From NCBI RefSeq assembly GCF_000166395.1, contig NC_014655.1:1426001-1490000 (forward strand): a stretch of DNA of 64,000 nt, in the 5' to 3' direction. The translations under genes and the position numbers were made by a program. This DNA comes from Leadbetterella byssophila DSM 17132 (GTDB taxonomy: Bacteria > Bacteroidota > Bacteroidia > Cytophagales > Spirosomataceae). The notes beneath the pieces were generated by a model. It made no database searches and was not told the DNA's origin. It saw nothing but the letters and a program-made list of their open reading frames with translations. Of the stretch, positions 7,576 through 15,199 are shown in pieces (position 1 is the first letter of the stretch; every line of letters begins with the position of its first letter).

Positions 7576-8937
7576 CCGTTTTACTGTTGTTGTTTATTAT
7601 GAAACTGATCCGGTCACTCCCTTTCCTCCATTTCCATTACAGAAATTTCATCGGTACTACGGAGTGATCCGTCCCTATGGAAGGCTTTGGCAATTTTGAC
7701 CTTGTACATGTGTTGCACTTGTGTCCTTGCCTTGGCATCCTCCCATAAGTTCCCTTGTTCCATACGATCGCCTGATCCAAGTTCCTGCGACCTCTGCACC
7801 GCCTGCCATCCAGCCGACACCAGTTTACTGCTGCTGGACTCTGATCTCGGCCACGAAACTTTTTGTCCGATTTTGGCAGGGTATCAGTCGATAACGATAC
7901 TTTAATACAGCCGTTCACTTTCGTTCAGCTCCTTGGATCACACTTGATAGTTACATTACTACCTTTTCTCTCGTCGCTCAATACCACCCCCTTTCGGAAA
8001 GGCAGCACCACGGAGTAGTTTGTTGGGTATGTCTGTCATCCCCAACGGCAGGCCAAACTGCCATCAATCGTACAGCATGCAGCCTAGCCTTAGGCTGTTT
8101 CAAGGCACACCGTTTCATCTACCTGTAAATACCCGCTGGATCTGGTCTCGAAGATCAGCTGGTCATAAAGCGGTTGAAGTTTGAGCAGAGCCTCCTTTGT
8201 CCATCCTTCTATCGTAGAGGAGGGGATCTGGATGTTTTCCCGAGCGAAGATCTGCTTCTGGCGGTAAAGGGGCAGGTGATCCTGGTACTTTCCCGTCAGA
8301 ATCATCGCCAGCAGGCCTGCTCCCGGGATCCCTTTATCAATCACCCGCTCCGGAAGTGCTGCCATCTTTACGCCTTCCCCGTTTTTAGCCGCATATTTAT
8401 AGCGGTTGATGTAGAACTTTGCCGGTTCACATTCCAGTTCTTCGGTAATCTGATACAAACCATCTCTGATAGGTCACCCTCAGGATGAATCTCGATCTCT
8501 ACGACAGGTAAGTACTCAGGCAATTTTGCACGGCCTTTGTGGTTAGGGCGTTTGCGAATGTATTCTATCTTTTCCCGGATTTCTTCCTGTTGTTCTTGCC
8601 GGACTTGCTCTGGTGCTTCAAAGGGGAGGCTGAGTTGATTGGTGTCTGCCTCGAAGCGCTCTCTTTTCTGGCCAAACTGCATGCGACGAAGCATCTCTAC
8701 CTGCGCTTTTAAATAATCACGCTCATATGTAAGGGTGTCACGCTCATGAGCGAGAGTAGCGATCCTTTTGGGTAGAGTCCTTGGTTAGGGAATCAACTAT
8801 CCGTTGCTGTTCGACAAGAGCCTGGTCACGGCTGGAAATAACCTTGATAAGGTCTTCTTTTGAGAGGTTTTTCAATGCCGTTTCCATACCATAAAGATAC
8901 GGATTTTACTCCGGTCTACCTATAAAAACACGCACAA

Positions 8938-9276
8938 TTATGGCAGTGAATAGCGCTTTTTTTGAATGCTGCTCACCACCTGAATCCCTTCGATCATCAG
9001 CACCAAATCGCTCCATGACAGCTCTCCCTTTTTCAGTGTAGACCTGCCAAAAGTGCCTTGTTCGAGCCGCTTGTAATACAGTACAAAACCGCCACGTTCC
9101 CAGTGCAAAAGCTTAATGTGGGTACGGCTACGGTTCAGGAACACAAACACTTCCCCACTGGTAGGCTGACGCTGCATTCTGCAAGTAACCAGTCCGCATA
9201 GACCATCGAATGATTTGCGCATATCACAATGACCATCGTAGAGGTAGAACCGGTGGCTCGAACCCAATGAAAACAT
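8938..9276 (-). CDS. tnpB: IS66 family accessory protein TnpB
   Basis: 112 residues, the usual length. It shows the TnpB (IS66 Orf2-like) signature: YLYDGHCDMRKSFDGLCGLV near the start, then GEVFVFLNRSRTHIKLLHW and GGFVLYYKRLEQGTF. The start codon overlaps the tnpA stop as TGATG, the standard coupling in IS66 elements. The role in transposition is established only genetically in the family (needed, mechanism unclear). The frame is intact, unlike tnpC. Confidence 0.93.
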   Translation of the reverse strand: MFSLGSSHRFYLYDGHCDMRKSFDGLCGLVTCRMQRQPTSGEVFVFLNRSRTHIKLLHWERGGFVLYYKRLEQGTFGRSTLKKGELSWSDLVLMIEGIQVVSSIQKKRYSLP

Positions 9277-9560
9277 CAGTACAAACGGATCAACTGTGAC
9301 AACAGACGTACATCCGGCTCTATTCTCAACTTTACTCCATTGGGGTAAATAATCTCTACCGCTCCGCTCTCAGGCTTAGCCCGATCAATCTCCACAAACC
9401 CTTCAGTGTATCCTAAGATGCTTTGGCTGCGGGAAAACCAATAATAAAATGTGGAACTGCTAACTCCTTTTTCCAGGCAGTATTGCTTCTTACTCTTCCC
9501 ACTTGCCCGCCAATCCGATATCAGCCACAGCATATGTTCCCGTTTATCTTCTTTACTCAT
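9276..9560 (-). CDS. tnpA: IS66 family accessory protein TnpA
   Basis: 94 residues. The N-terminal helix-turn-helix-like part has WRASGKSKKQYCLEKGVSS followed by STFYYWF, typical of IS66 TnpA. The C-terminal IIYPNGVKLRIEPDVRLLS matches the end of the family. It is the first gene of the tnpA-tnpB-tnpC order and starts 43 bases inside the right inverted repeat. It probably binds the element ends or helps the transposase. Confidence 0.92.
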   Translation of the reverse strand: MSKEDKREHMLWLISDWRASGKSKKQYCLEKGVSSSTFYYWFSRSQSILGYTEGFVEIDRAKPESGAVEIIYPNGVKLRIEPDVRLLSQLIRLY

Positions 9561-9943
9561 GCCACAAAATTATCCACTATGAGCATCCTTTAAAATATGT
9601 AATTCGTAGGGCGGATACCTGCAAAAGAGCACGTCTTGCCATTCAAGACACCCTGGATATTGTAGGAGGAAAATGGAAACTTGTGCTCATAAGCATACTT
9701 CGTAACCAAAAAATGAAGTTCAATGAGCTGTCTAGAGAAGCCAACATCAGCCCTCGTATACTCTCCAAAGAATTACAGGAACTGGAAACCAATGGGTTCG
9801 TCACTCGAAAAGTCTGTAACACAAAACCCATCACAGTAGAATATGAGCTAACACCATATAGTGACAGCCTTTCTGAAGTGGTAGATGCCATGCATAGATG
9901 GGGAGTACTGCACCGCAAGAAAATCATGCAGTCGTCTAATTAA
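9503..9943 (+). CDS. HxlR-type winged-helix regulator, 5' end replaced by IS66
   Basis: The native part starts about 9619 with CKRARLAIQDTLDIVGGKWKL, the conserved beginning of HxlR/MarR-like winged-helix regulators. It continues through the recognition helix SPRILSKELQELE and the wing TVEYELTPY. These are redox, aldehyde or antibiotic-responsive repressors, often next to oxidoreductases. The first residues and native start are lost: the open frame continues upstream into the IS66 end and tnpA antisense, reaching a TTG at 9503, with no in-frame ATG. It is either a pseudogene or expressed from a cryptic start as an IS-HxlR fusion. The DNA-binding domain itself looks complete. Confidence 0.7.
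   Translation: MPANPISATAYVPVYLLYSCHKIIHYEHPLKYVIRRADTCKRARLAIQDTLDIVGGKWKLVLISILRNQKMKFNELSREANISPRILSKELQELETNGFVTRKVCNTKPITVEYELTPYSDSLSEVVDAMHRWGVLHRKKIMQSSN
9603..9618 (-). repeat. IS66 terminal inverted repeat (tnpA side)
   Basis: Exact reverse complement of 5441-5456. The host sequence resumes at 9619 inside an HxlR-type regulator reading frame. Confidence 0.9.
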
Positions 9944-10050
9944 TTTCTTTTACACCGACAGAAAAGTAGATTTCATCTAAAGAAGTGTCTATACGTAAGT
10001 GATTTGCGTTTTGTTTAGTAAATTGCGACCTGAGAATCATTTAGTTCATC

Positions 10051-10644
10051 GTGAAGTTGTTCTTTTATAAAAGAGGCTCATATCTCTTACTAACATTACT
10101 ATTACTAGCCGTTACCATTTTTGGAACGTATATCACTTTGACAAGTAATTTTGAAATTTCTACTTTAAGGTCTGATTGGGAGGATTTGCTAAGGTTTGCA
10201 GTCTATTTATCTGTACTTTGTCTGGTAGCAGTGATTGGCTATTTCCACTGGAGACAGTTGGTTAAAGAGGAGATCAGCACCAAAATCCCTGTCACTCGCC
10301 ACCGTATGGATCACCTGCTAGCAGACATTAGAGACCTTCGTAAATTAGTAGATTTAAAAGATCAAATTGGGGATGACTATTTCAGAAAGCACTGTAAAGC
10401 ATTCTTGAATCTCTATAATCTCGAAAGAGAATACCTGGACAAATTGTTGTACAATATCTGCGAAGACAAAGTAGATGACCTTTTGATACAAATCGACTAC
10501 GAACTGGTTCAGATCTTTAAAGAACTTCATTATATCAAGGGGAGCAGTGTGCACTTAACCATTGAAGAAAATCTCCCCATCCGTTTAAAAGACTGCCTGG
10601 AATCCTGGTTAAAATATTACCATCAGCATGATTTCTCCAACTAA
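10051..10644 (+). CDS. Two-helix membrane protein of unknown function
   Basis: 197 residues from a GTG start. There are two membrane segments, about residues 10-30 and 48-66, joined by a short polar loop. A cytoplasmic, charged, mostly helical domain of about 125 residues follows, with LLADIRDLRKLVDLKDQIG suggesting a coiled coil. I do not recognise the family. It overlaps the next gene (YchJ-like) by 17 bases, so the two are probably cotranscribed; nothing suggests a shared pathway. Confidence 0.65.
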   Translation: MKLFFYKRGSYLLLTLLLLAVTIFGTYITLTSNFEISTLRSDWEDLLRFAVYLSVLCLVAVIGYFHWRQLVKEEISTKIPVTRHRMDHLLADIRDLRKLVDLKDQIGDDYFRKHCKAFLNLYNLEREYLDKLLYNICEDKVDDLLIQIDYELVQIFKELHYIKGSSVHLTIEENLPIRLKDCLESWLKYYHQHDFSN

Positions 10645-11008
10645 GTGCCCTTGTTGCTCAGGAAAAGATTTTACAGATTGTTGTGAACCCTTTCTAAACA
10701 AAACAGTCCCGCCTAGCAGTCCGGAAGCCTTGATGCGCTCCAGATATTCCGCATATGTACTTAAGAATCCTCAATATATTTTAGATACTATTCATCCTTC
10801 AAAACGAAAGTATCATCGGCTGGAAGATATCATCAAATGGAGTACAGAGAGTCATTGGATTAGACTTGAGGTTATTTCTGCCCTGAAAGATAGAGTAAAA
10901 TTCAAAGCATATTACAGGGATAAATGGGGAAATGCCCATATCCATGTTGAACATTCTCAATTCAAAAGAGAGAAGGGAATCTGGTACTTTTATGATGCAG
11001 AATATTAG
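10628..11008 (+). CDS. YchJ family protein with SEC-C motif
   Basis: 126 residues. The N-terminus carries a zinc-binding SEC-C-like motif, CPCCSGKDFTDCCEP (cysteine-rich C-x-C-x8-CC type). Then come PSSPEALMRSRYSAYVLKN, the hallmark of the YchJ/UPF0225 family, and a small NTF2-like fold ending WYFYDAEY. The biochemical function is unknown; the motif is thought to bind zinc. It ends a few bases from the convergent DCC1-like gene (4-base tail overlap at 11005-11008). Confidence 0.9.
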   Translation: MISPTKCPCCSGKDFTDCCEPFLNKTVPPSSPEALMRSRYSAYVLKNPQYILDTIHPSKRKYHRLEDIIKWSTESHWIRLEVISALKDRVKFKAYYRDKWGNAHIHVEHSQFKREKGIWYFYDAEY

Positions 11009-11397
11009 TCCAAAAATCTACCTTTTTCCTCTGCGGTAGGAAGGTAACAATATTCTCCCATCCATTTCTTTCTATTTCTGGCCACTACATCGTACCACTT
11101 ATCTCTTATAAATAAGGGTAAGATCTTTCCCAAATTTGCTAGGGAATATATTCCCCCTAAAACCTGACAAATTCGAATTATAGCAGAAGATTTCCTCCAA
11201 AACTTATTATCATCTCCAAGCAAATACAAGGTATCCCAATCCTCCTCAGGAAGGCCATTCTTTCTAAGAAAGTTCCTGCCAAATTCCCCTTGCAAAGAAG
11301 CAAAATCAAAACTACCGGCTTTATCCCTTTGAAGAATCCACTTCACCCAAAAATTGCAAAACCCACAAGAGCCATCATATAAAACCGTATACTTCAT
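11005..11397 (-). CDS. DCC1-like thiol-disulfide oxidoreductase family protein (DUF393)
   Basis: 130 residues with the defining N-terminal motif VLYDGSCGFCNFWVKW (DGxCxxC) of the DCC family, then FASLQGEFG and SSAIIRICQVLGG. The family is predicted to have a thioredoxin-like fold and act in thiol redox chemistry, without a proven substrate. The start codon overlaps the upstream gene stop by 4 bases (11394-11397), so it is the second gene of a two-gene unit. Confidence 0.92.
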   Translation of the reverse strand: MKYTVLYDGSCGFCNFWVKWILQRDKAGSFDFASLQGEFGRNFLRKNGLPEEDWDTLYLLGDDNKFWRKSSAIIRICQVLGGIYSLANLGKILPLFIRDKWYDVVARNRKKWMGEYCYLPTAEEKGRFLD

Positions 11398-11999
11398 TTC
11401 CGCTCAATTAAACCTTCTACAAAATCCTGCCATTGCAACTGGCTTAAACCCATAAATCCACCCCATGCTGCCACTACATTTCTAAGGGAATTTATCAAAC
11501 CACTACTGTAATTTATGGTTTCATTCCGACCATGAATGGAGGCCCAAACCTCTTTGTCTTTGCGGATCAATAAAAAGGTATTACTGGACTTATGATGTAG
11601 AAAATGGGCAATCTTCCGCTTACCGGGCGATGGGCAAGGCTGAACCCTTAGAATGATCAATTGATAATCGTCTTCCTCTCTTTCCTGCAGAAATCGGATC
11701 TTCACCCAATCATATCCTCCCCCATACCTATTCTTTAATTTCGGCAATCCTATCCTTATACAATCACCCACCTCAGGTGCCCTGTGTATCAAATGGCCAA
11801 ACCGATCCGTAAGAGTGAATGTTGCTTTCTCCTTTCCTGCCACCACTTCCCACCTGTTTATATCCTTCAAACGCTTCTTTGCCCTACGAAATAGCATAGC
11901 AGCCTCAGTGGAAGTGGGACACCTATTCCTACTTACATTATCACATTTACGGCCCACCCGCTGCAAGGGTAAGAGAGTAGTATAATACGGATCCTTCAT
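11394..11999 (-). CDS. Conserved hypothetical protein
   Basis: 201 residues without a signal peptide or membrane segment. It has a basic N-terminal part (LFRRAKKRLKDINRWEVV) followed by a beta-rich middle (GDCIRIGLPKLKNRYGGGYDWVKI) and an aromatic C-terminus. I do not recognise the family. It is translationally coupled (4-base overlap) to the DCC1-like oxidoreductase, a pairing that suggests a joint role, but nothing in the sequence identifies an active site. Confidence 0.7.
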   Translation of the reverse strand: MKDPYYTTLLPLQRVGRKCDNVSRNRCPTSTEAAMLFRRAKKRLKDINRWEVVAGKEKATFTLTDRFGHLIHRAPEVGDCIRIGLPKLKNRYGGGYDWVKIRFLQEREEDDYQLIILRVQPCPSPGKRKIAHFLHHKSSNTFLLIRKDKEVWASIHGRNETINYSSGLINSLRNVVAAWGGFMGLSQLQWQDFVEGLIERK

Positions 12000-12063
12000 G
12001 GCTAACTTGGTGAGATTTAAGTAAATAAAATTAGTTAAAAATCACCAAAACCCAAGACATTAA

Positions 12064-12957
12064 TTATCTTTCCGAAAGCCAGGATTTAACTTTTACCTTT
12101 GCCTCCTCAGCATATTCTTTTGTCCTTTCTTTGGGACAAAGTGGAGAAATTCTAAAGGAATGGTTTGATTGAGCTACCACATGATATTGAATTACAGGAG
12201 GAGTTCCTTGAGGAAAAATCTTGCTTAACTGCTCTACACAAGTTTGAGGATTGACCAATGCATCATTCTCTCCAAACATTAGCAAAAGCGGTCGATTAAT
12301 CTTCTTTAAATAAGGAGAAGGTTCAAATTTTCGTATGATTCTCAACTGCTGAAAATTACCTTTCCACCCCATTAATCGGGACATACACAGTATTTTCCTC
12401 ACCTTTTTTTCTGCCTTCCCACGGGGATCTTCAAGGCCAGCACAGAAGTACTTTGAGGTATAATCATTAATTATTTGCTCTTTAACACTAAAAGTGGGAC
12501 CCGCTAGACTAATTCCACGCTCAAAAACTTCAGGGTACTCTGCTAAAGCCACTTGAGTGATCCATCCCCCCTGACTATGCCCTACTACTATTGCCTTTTG
12601 TACTCCTAACTCTTTCTTTAGATATGCGCCTACTGCACCTGCATCAGCAGCCCTATCCCTAAAATTGGCCTTTGTCCAATTTCTCTCTGACTTTCCAATT
12701 CCTCTTTTATCAAATACTGCCACCGCATAACCTTCTTCTAGTAGATCTTCGAAGAAATACTTACTAAATGTAGCGTAGCTAGCTCTAGTAGATCCCACAT
12801 TAGAACCCACTAGAAAAACGATCAAACTATGTACAGGTTTCTTTACTTTGTATACCTCCGTTTCCAATCTTCCGGCTGGTCCTGGAATTTGAAAGGTTAG
12901 CGTATCTGTCTGAGCAAATAGAATAAAGGGGAAAAAGAGGGTAATTAGGTATTTCAT
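12064..12957 (-). CDS. Secreted alpha/beta hydrolase
   Basis: 297 residues from the ATG at 12957, chosen because it starts a signal peptide (MKYLITLFFPFILFAQ) and overlaps the upstream stop by 4 bases. The alpha/beta hydrolase fold shows an FDKRGIGKSE loop, the nucleophile elbow GHSQGG (Ser) and a C-terminal QSNHSFRISP providing the His; Asp is likely in FGENDALVN. It is a serine hydrolase acting in the periplasm. The substrate (ester, peptide or lactone) is not predictable. It is the last gene of the Nudix-S41-phosphatase-hydrolase run. Confidence 0.85.
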   Translation of the reverse strand: MKYLITLFFPFILFAQTDTLTFQIPGPAGRLETEVYKVKKPVHSLIVFLVGSNVGSTRASYATFSKYFFEDLLEEGYAVAVFDKRGIGKSERNWTKANFRDRAADAGAVGAYLKKELGVQKAIVVGHSQGGWITQVALAEYPEVFERGISLAGPTFSVKEQIINDYTSKYFCAGLEDPRGKAEKKVRKILCMSRLMGWKGNFQQLRIIRKFEPSPYLKKINRPLLLMFGENDALVNPQTCVEQLSKIFPQGTPPVIQYHVVAQSNHSFRISPLCPKERTKEYAEEAKVKVKSWLSER

Positions 12958-13442
12958 GGTTTTAGGTAAATGGTCATCTGCTCCTCTTTGGCCTTCTTCC
13001 ATCCCTCTGCCACTAACATCCGTTCTAATGCCTGCATCACAAAATAATGCGACACCACTAGAACCTTCCCCTGAGTCAATAAAGGAAGCACTTCCCGTAT
13101 TTTTTGCGCAAATTTAGACTTTTGCTTCTTTAGTCCAAATCTGCAGTACATGGCCCAAACAAAAAAAGGTAATTTTAAATTGCGAGATAACCTCGGTTTA
13201 AACTCTTCCAATTCCTTCAAGGTAATAATCTCCCCTTCAAACACATTCTCAGCTGTCCTAAGAGCCCTGTAAAGTGGACTTGAATAGCATTTATCCCAGT
13301 CGCCTACTTGAAGATCCACAACTTCTAAATCCTCACATTCATCATATCTGTCCAGCCATTCTTCCACCTCATCTCCTCTCATCCAAAATTTCTCCGGATA
13401 GGCTGCCTTAACTTTAAAGTGTCTAAGTAATCCGATTTTCAT
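12954..13442 (-). CDS. Histidine phosphatase family protein
   Basis: 162 residues from the ATG at 13442 (MKIGLLRHFKV), which puts the catalytic RH pair at residues 7-8 as usual in the phosphoglycerate-mutase-like superfamily. Further motifs are CYSSPLYRALRTAE (phosphate-binding Arg) and VVSHYFVMQ (second His). It is cytoplasmic. The family covers phosphatases of many small metabolites, so the substrate is open. It is coupled to the following hydrolase by ATGA overlap. Confidence 0.85.
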   Translation of the reverse strand: MKIGLLRHFKVKAAYPEKFWMRGDEVEEWLDRYDECEDLEVVDLQVGDWDKCYSSPLYRALRTAENVFEGEIITLKELEEFKPRLSRNLKLPFFVWAMYCRFGLKKQKSKFAQKIREVLPLLTQGKVLVVSHYFVMQALERMLVAEGWKKAKEEQMTIYLKP

Positions 13443-13479
13443 AAAAGAATAGACTTCCAATTCATGGCATAGGTTGGAA

Positions 13480-14643
13480 TTAATTTTTCAAATAATCCAA
13501 TGCTTTCTGTAATGCTACATCTTTTCCTTCCAGTAAATCCTGAAGTGTAGGTTTCACTATCAAATCTGTTTTGGAGATTCGTTCTTGCTCAAAACCGGGA
13601 ATCCTATAATTGATCGTGGGAAACACCAATTCTAATCCGGATTCGGGTAGTACGGTTCCTTTGAGCTGCCGTCCTATTCTCAAGCCCTCTGATGGGTCTT
13701 CTCCAATCACAATTCCCAACTTATGATGTTCAAATATTTGTCGGAAAATATGCGCTTCAGAATAAGTACAAACATCAGCTAGAAGCACGAGATTCAAATC
13801 TCTCTTTGCCTTTCCTTCCTGAAATTCCAATATGGGCATATAGCTCTTTACACCCTCAGAAAAGTAATCTATACCCTCTGCCAAATTGAACTTCTCCCTA
13901 GTTAAAACCTCCAACAATCCTTTAACGATCAGATCACTTCCTCCCAGATTCCCCCTTATATCTATTATCAACTTCCCTGAAGGCACCTTCTCCACCATGT
14001 CTGCCCACTGATATACCATTTCCTCAAACTGCAAATCTGCAAGTCTTAAAATACCGATATCCTCAACTACCTTAAAATTGACACTTTCTTCCCAGGCCTG
14101 AGCTTTACCTGTTGCGGTCCAATTAAGGTTGGGAGTAACCATTTCAAATTGATCCTTCCAATCAAAATAATCATGTAAAAAACGTCCAATGGCTTTTGCC
14201 GTCCGCCTCTCCAAAAATGGCAGCATAGCAGGGAGGCAACCTTTCCATATCACCACCAACAAAGAATCAGAACTAACCCCATTTACCGCCAGTAATTCCC
14301 TACCCTTCTGCCCTTCAATCTCCTCGAGAATAAAGATTTTATTATTTTCTATCCAAAGTTCATAAGGAAAGAGTAAAGTCGAACTCAATTTCCTCCTAAC
14401 TCCGAAATGTGCATCTCCTGTCGACAGAACTAGAGGTCGTAGTATTCTGTACCAATCCGCCTCAGACTCCGCCATTGGAACCACTCCCATGAGGCTATCT
14501 ATAGTTCTTTCGAAATGCTTCTCATTTCCAGAAAACGGATAAGGAGTGCTGTTCCTGATCTCTGCAATAGCACGGTCAAGATCTGTTTCCTGAGCCTGTG
14601 CTGAGATGGAGATCAAGAGCCAAAGGACGATAAGAATCTTCAT
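13480..14643 (-). CDS. Secreted S41-family peptidase
   Basis: 387 residues with a signal peptide (MKILIVLWLLISISAQAQ). The N-terminal helical bundle is followed by a C-terminal-processing-protease-like domain: KLIIDIRGNLGGSD and then VLLADVCTYSEAHIF, where Ser would be the nucleophile. No clear PDZ domain is seen, so this is the short type found in many Bacteroidota. It probably degrades periplasmic peptides. It overlaps the Nudix gene by 4 bases upstream and lies 37 bases before the phosphatase. Confidence 0.85.
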   Translation of the reverse strand: MKILIVLWLLISISAQAQETDLDRAIAEIRNSTPYPFSGNEKHFERTIDSLMGVVPMAESEADWYRILRPLVLSTGDAHFGVRRKLSSTLLFPYELWIENNKIFILEEIEGQKGRELLAVNGVSSDSLLVVIWKGCLPAMLPFLERRTAKAIGRFLHDYFDWKDQFEMVTPNLNWTATGKAQAWEESVNFKVVEDIGILRLADLQFEEMVYQWADMVEKVPSGKLIIDIRGNLGGSDLIVKGLLEVLTREKFNLAEGIDYFSEGVKSYMPILEFQEGKAKRDLNLVLLADVCTYSEAHIFRQIFEHHKLGIVIGEDPSEGLRIGRQLKGTVLPESGLELVFPTINYRIPGFEQERISKTDLIVKPTLQDLLEGKDVALQKALDYLKN

Positions 14644-15041
14644 ATCATTTTACCGTCACGTTTCAATTGATCCATGATAATCTTCACCCCTTCTACCTGG
14701 ATCTGCTCTTTAGCATATTCTTCTGTTGAAAAGAATTTCAGGTCGCCTATCTCTGCACTCGCTTCAAAGCCATCCACTTCAGGGTAAAGAAAACAATCTT
14801 GCTCCATAACCCTTGGCGGTTCTTCTCCATAGGCCATTGCTTGTACATGAGAATAGAAAGTACACCATTCCGGATTCAGCGTCAAATTCAGTTCCTCTTT
14901 AATTTCTCTGCATAAACCTTCAAGTGTAGTCTCACCCGGATCAACCTTGCCCCCGGGCAAATAATAAGCTTTTTTGTTATTGCTATAGGCCAGAAGCAAC
15001 TTCTGGTCTTTGATAAGTAAGAGTCCTGCTGTAGTGATCAT
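14640..15041 (-). CDS. NUDIX hydrolase
   Basis: 133 residues. The Nudix box is GGKVDPGETTLEGLCREIKEEL (split here as GGKVDPGETTLEGL and CREIKEEL), with the metal-binding REIKEEL intact. It starts MITTAGLLLIKDQKLLLAYS as in the YfcD/MutT-like small hydrolases. It hydrolyses a nucleoside-diphosphate-linked compound; the exact substrate is not predictable. It is the first gene of a four-gene minus-strand operon. Confidence 0.9.
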   Translation of the reverse strand: MITTAGLLLIKDQKLLLAYSNNKKAYYLPGGKVDPGETTLEGLCREIKEELNLTLNPEWCTFYSHVQAMAYGEEPPRVMEQDCFLYPEVDGFEASAEIGDLKFFSTEEYAKEQIQVEGVKIIMDQLKRDGKMI

Positions 15042-15199
15042 GGCACAAAAATACGTGCATAAATAATTTAAACAAATCCAGTAAAATTTTGGCCTACTAC
15101 CTACCAGATACTAAATTTTTCCATTTAAATAATTAAAAATCAGAGCACAATTTGAATCATATCAATAATAATAATTAGGTTTATGTCTTAAAGTGAATT

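Larger units (their letters stand above)
6246..8110 (-). mobile_element. Group II intron inserted in the IS66 transposase
   Basis: On the minus strand the intron begins at 8110 with GTGTGCC (GUGYG consensus) and ends at 6246 after CCTACTCGAC. Near its end is a domain V-like hairpin (6285-6320): AGCGCCGTG at 6312-6320 pairs with CACGGTGCT at 6285-6293, around an inner GAC/GTC stem, with the catalytic AGC triad at its base. A domain VI hairpin lies at about 6247-6283. Removing exactly these 1865 bases joins the codons GTA GAT GAA ACG and CCG ATC AGG and restores VDETPIR of IS66, which fixes both splice sites. The intron is in the same orientation as tnpC, so it could be spliced from the transposase transcript. 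The 5' 535 bases before the reverse transcriptase hold the RNA domains I-IV; no real gene is seen there. Confidence 0.9.
5457..8887 (-). pseudogene. tnpC: IS66 transposase tnpC, frameshifted and split by a group II intron
   Basis: The ATG at 8887 opens METALKNLSKEDLIKVISS. That frame stops at 8744-8746, but the protein continues in another frame (IATLAHERDTLTYERDYL) after a one-base shift near 8765-8780. A second shift near 8458-8470 separates HPEGDLSEMV from ITEELECEPAKFY. The chain runs to VDET at 8111, is interrupted by the intron (6246-8110), and resumes in phase at 6245 with PIRVLDSDKKG. It then continues to the stop at 5457 through the DDE-type core, including HIDNNLVENAISPVAIGRKNYL. 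The last 263 codons are undamaged. Two frameshifts make an active transposase unlikely unless there are sequencing errors. Confidence 0.85.
5441..9618 (-). mobile_element. IS66-family insertion sequence carrying a group II intron
   Basis: Bounded by a perfect 16-bp inverted repeat (GTATCCGCCCTACGAA at 5441-5456 and its reverse complement at 9603-9618). Its genes are in IS66 order on the minus strand: tnpA, tnpB and a tnpC transposase. Without the intron it would be about 2.3 kb. tnpC carries at least two frameshifts and is also split by the intron, so the element is probably immobile on its own. The 8-bp target duplications expected for IS66 are absent: the flanks are CGCACTGT on the left and CTGCAAAA on the right. 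Confidence 0.9.

Noticed and set aside
7614-7918. Minus-strand open frames in the 5' part of the group II intron
   Set aside because: The region is the structured RNA (domains I-IV) of the intron; the frames have no start context or protein-like sequence.
5433-9626. 8-bp target site duplication of IS66
   Set aside because: The bases flanking the inverted repeats, CGCACTGT and CTGCAAAA, are different.
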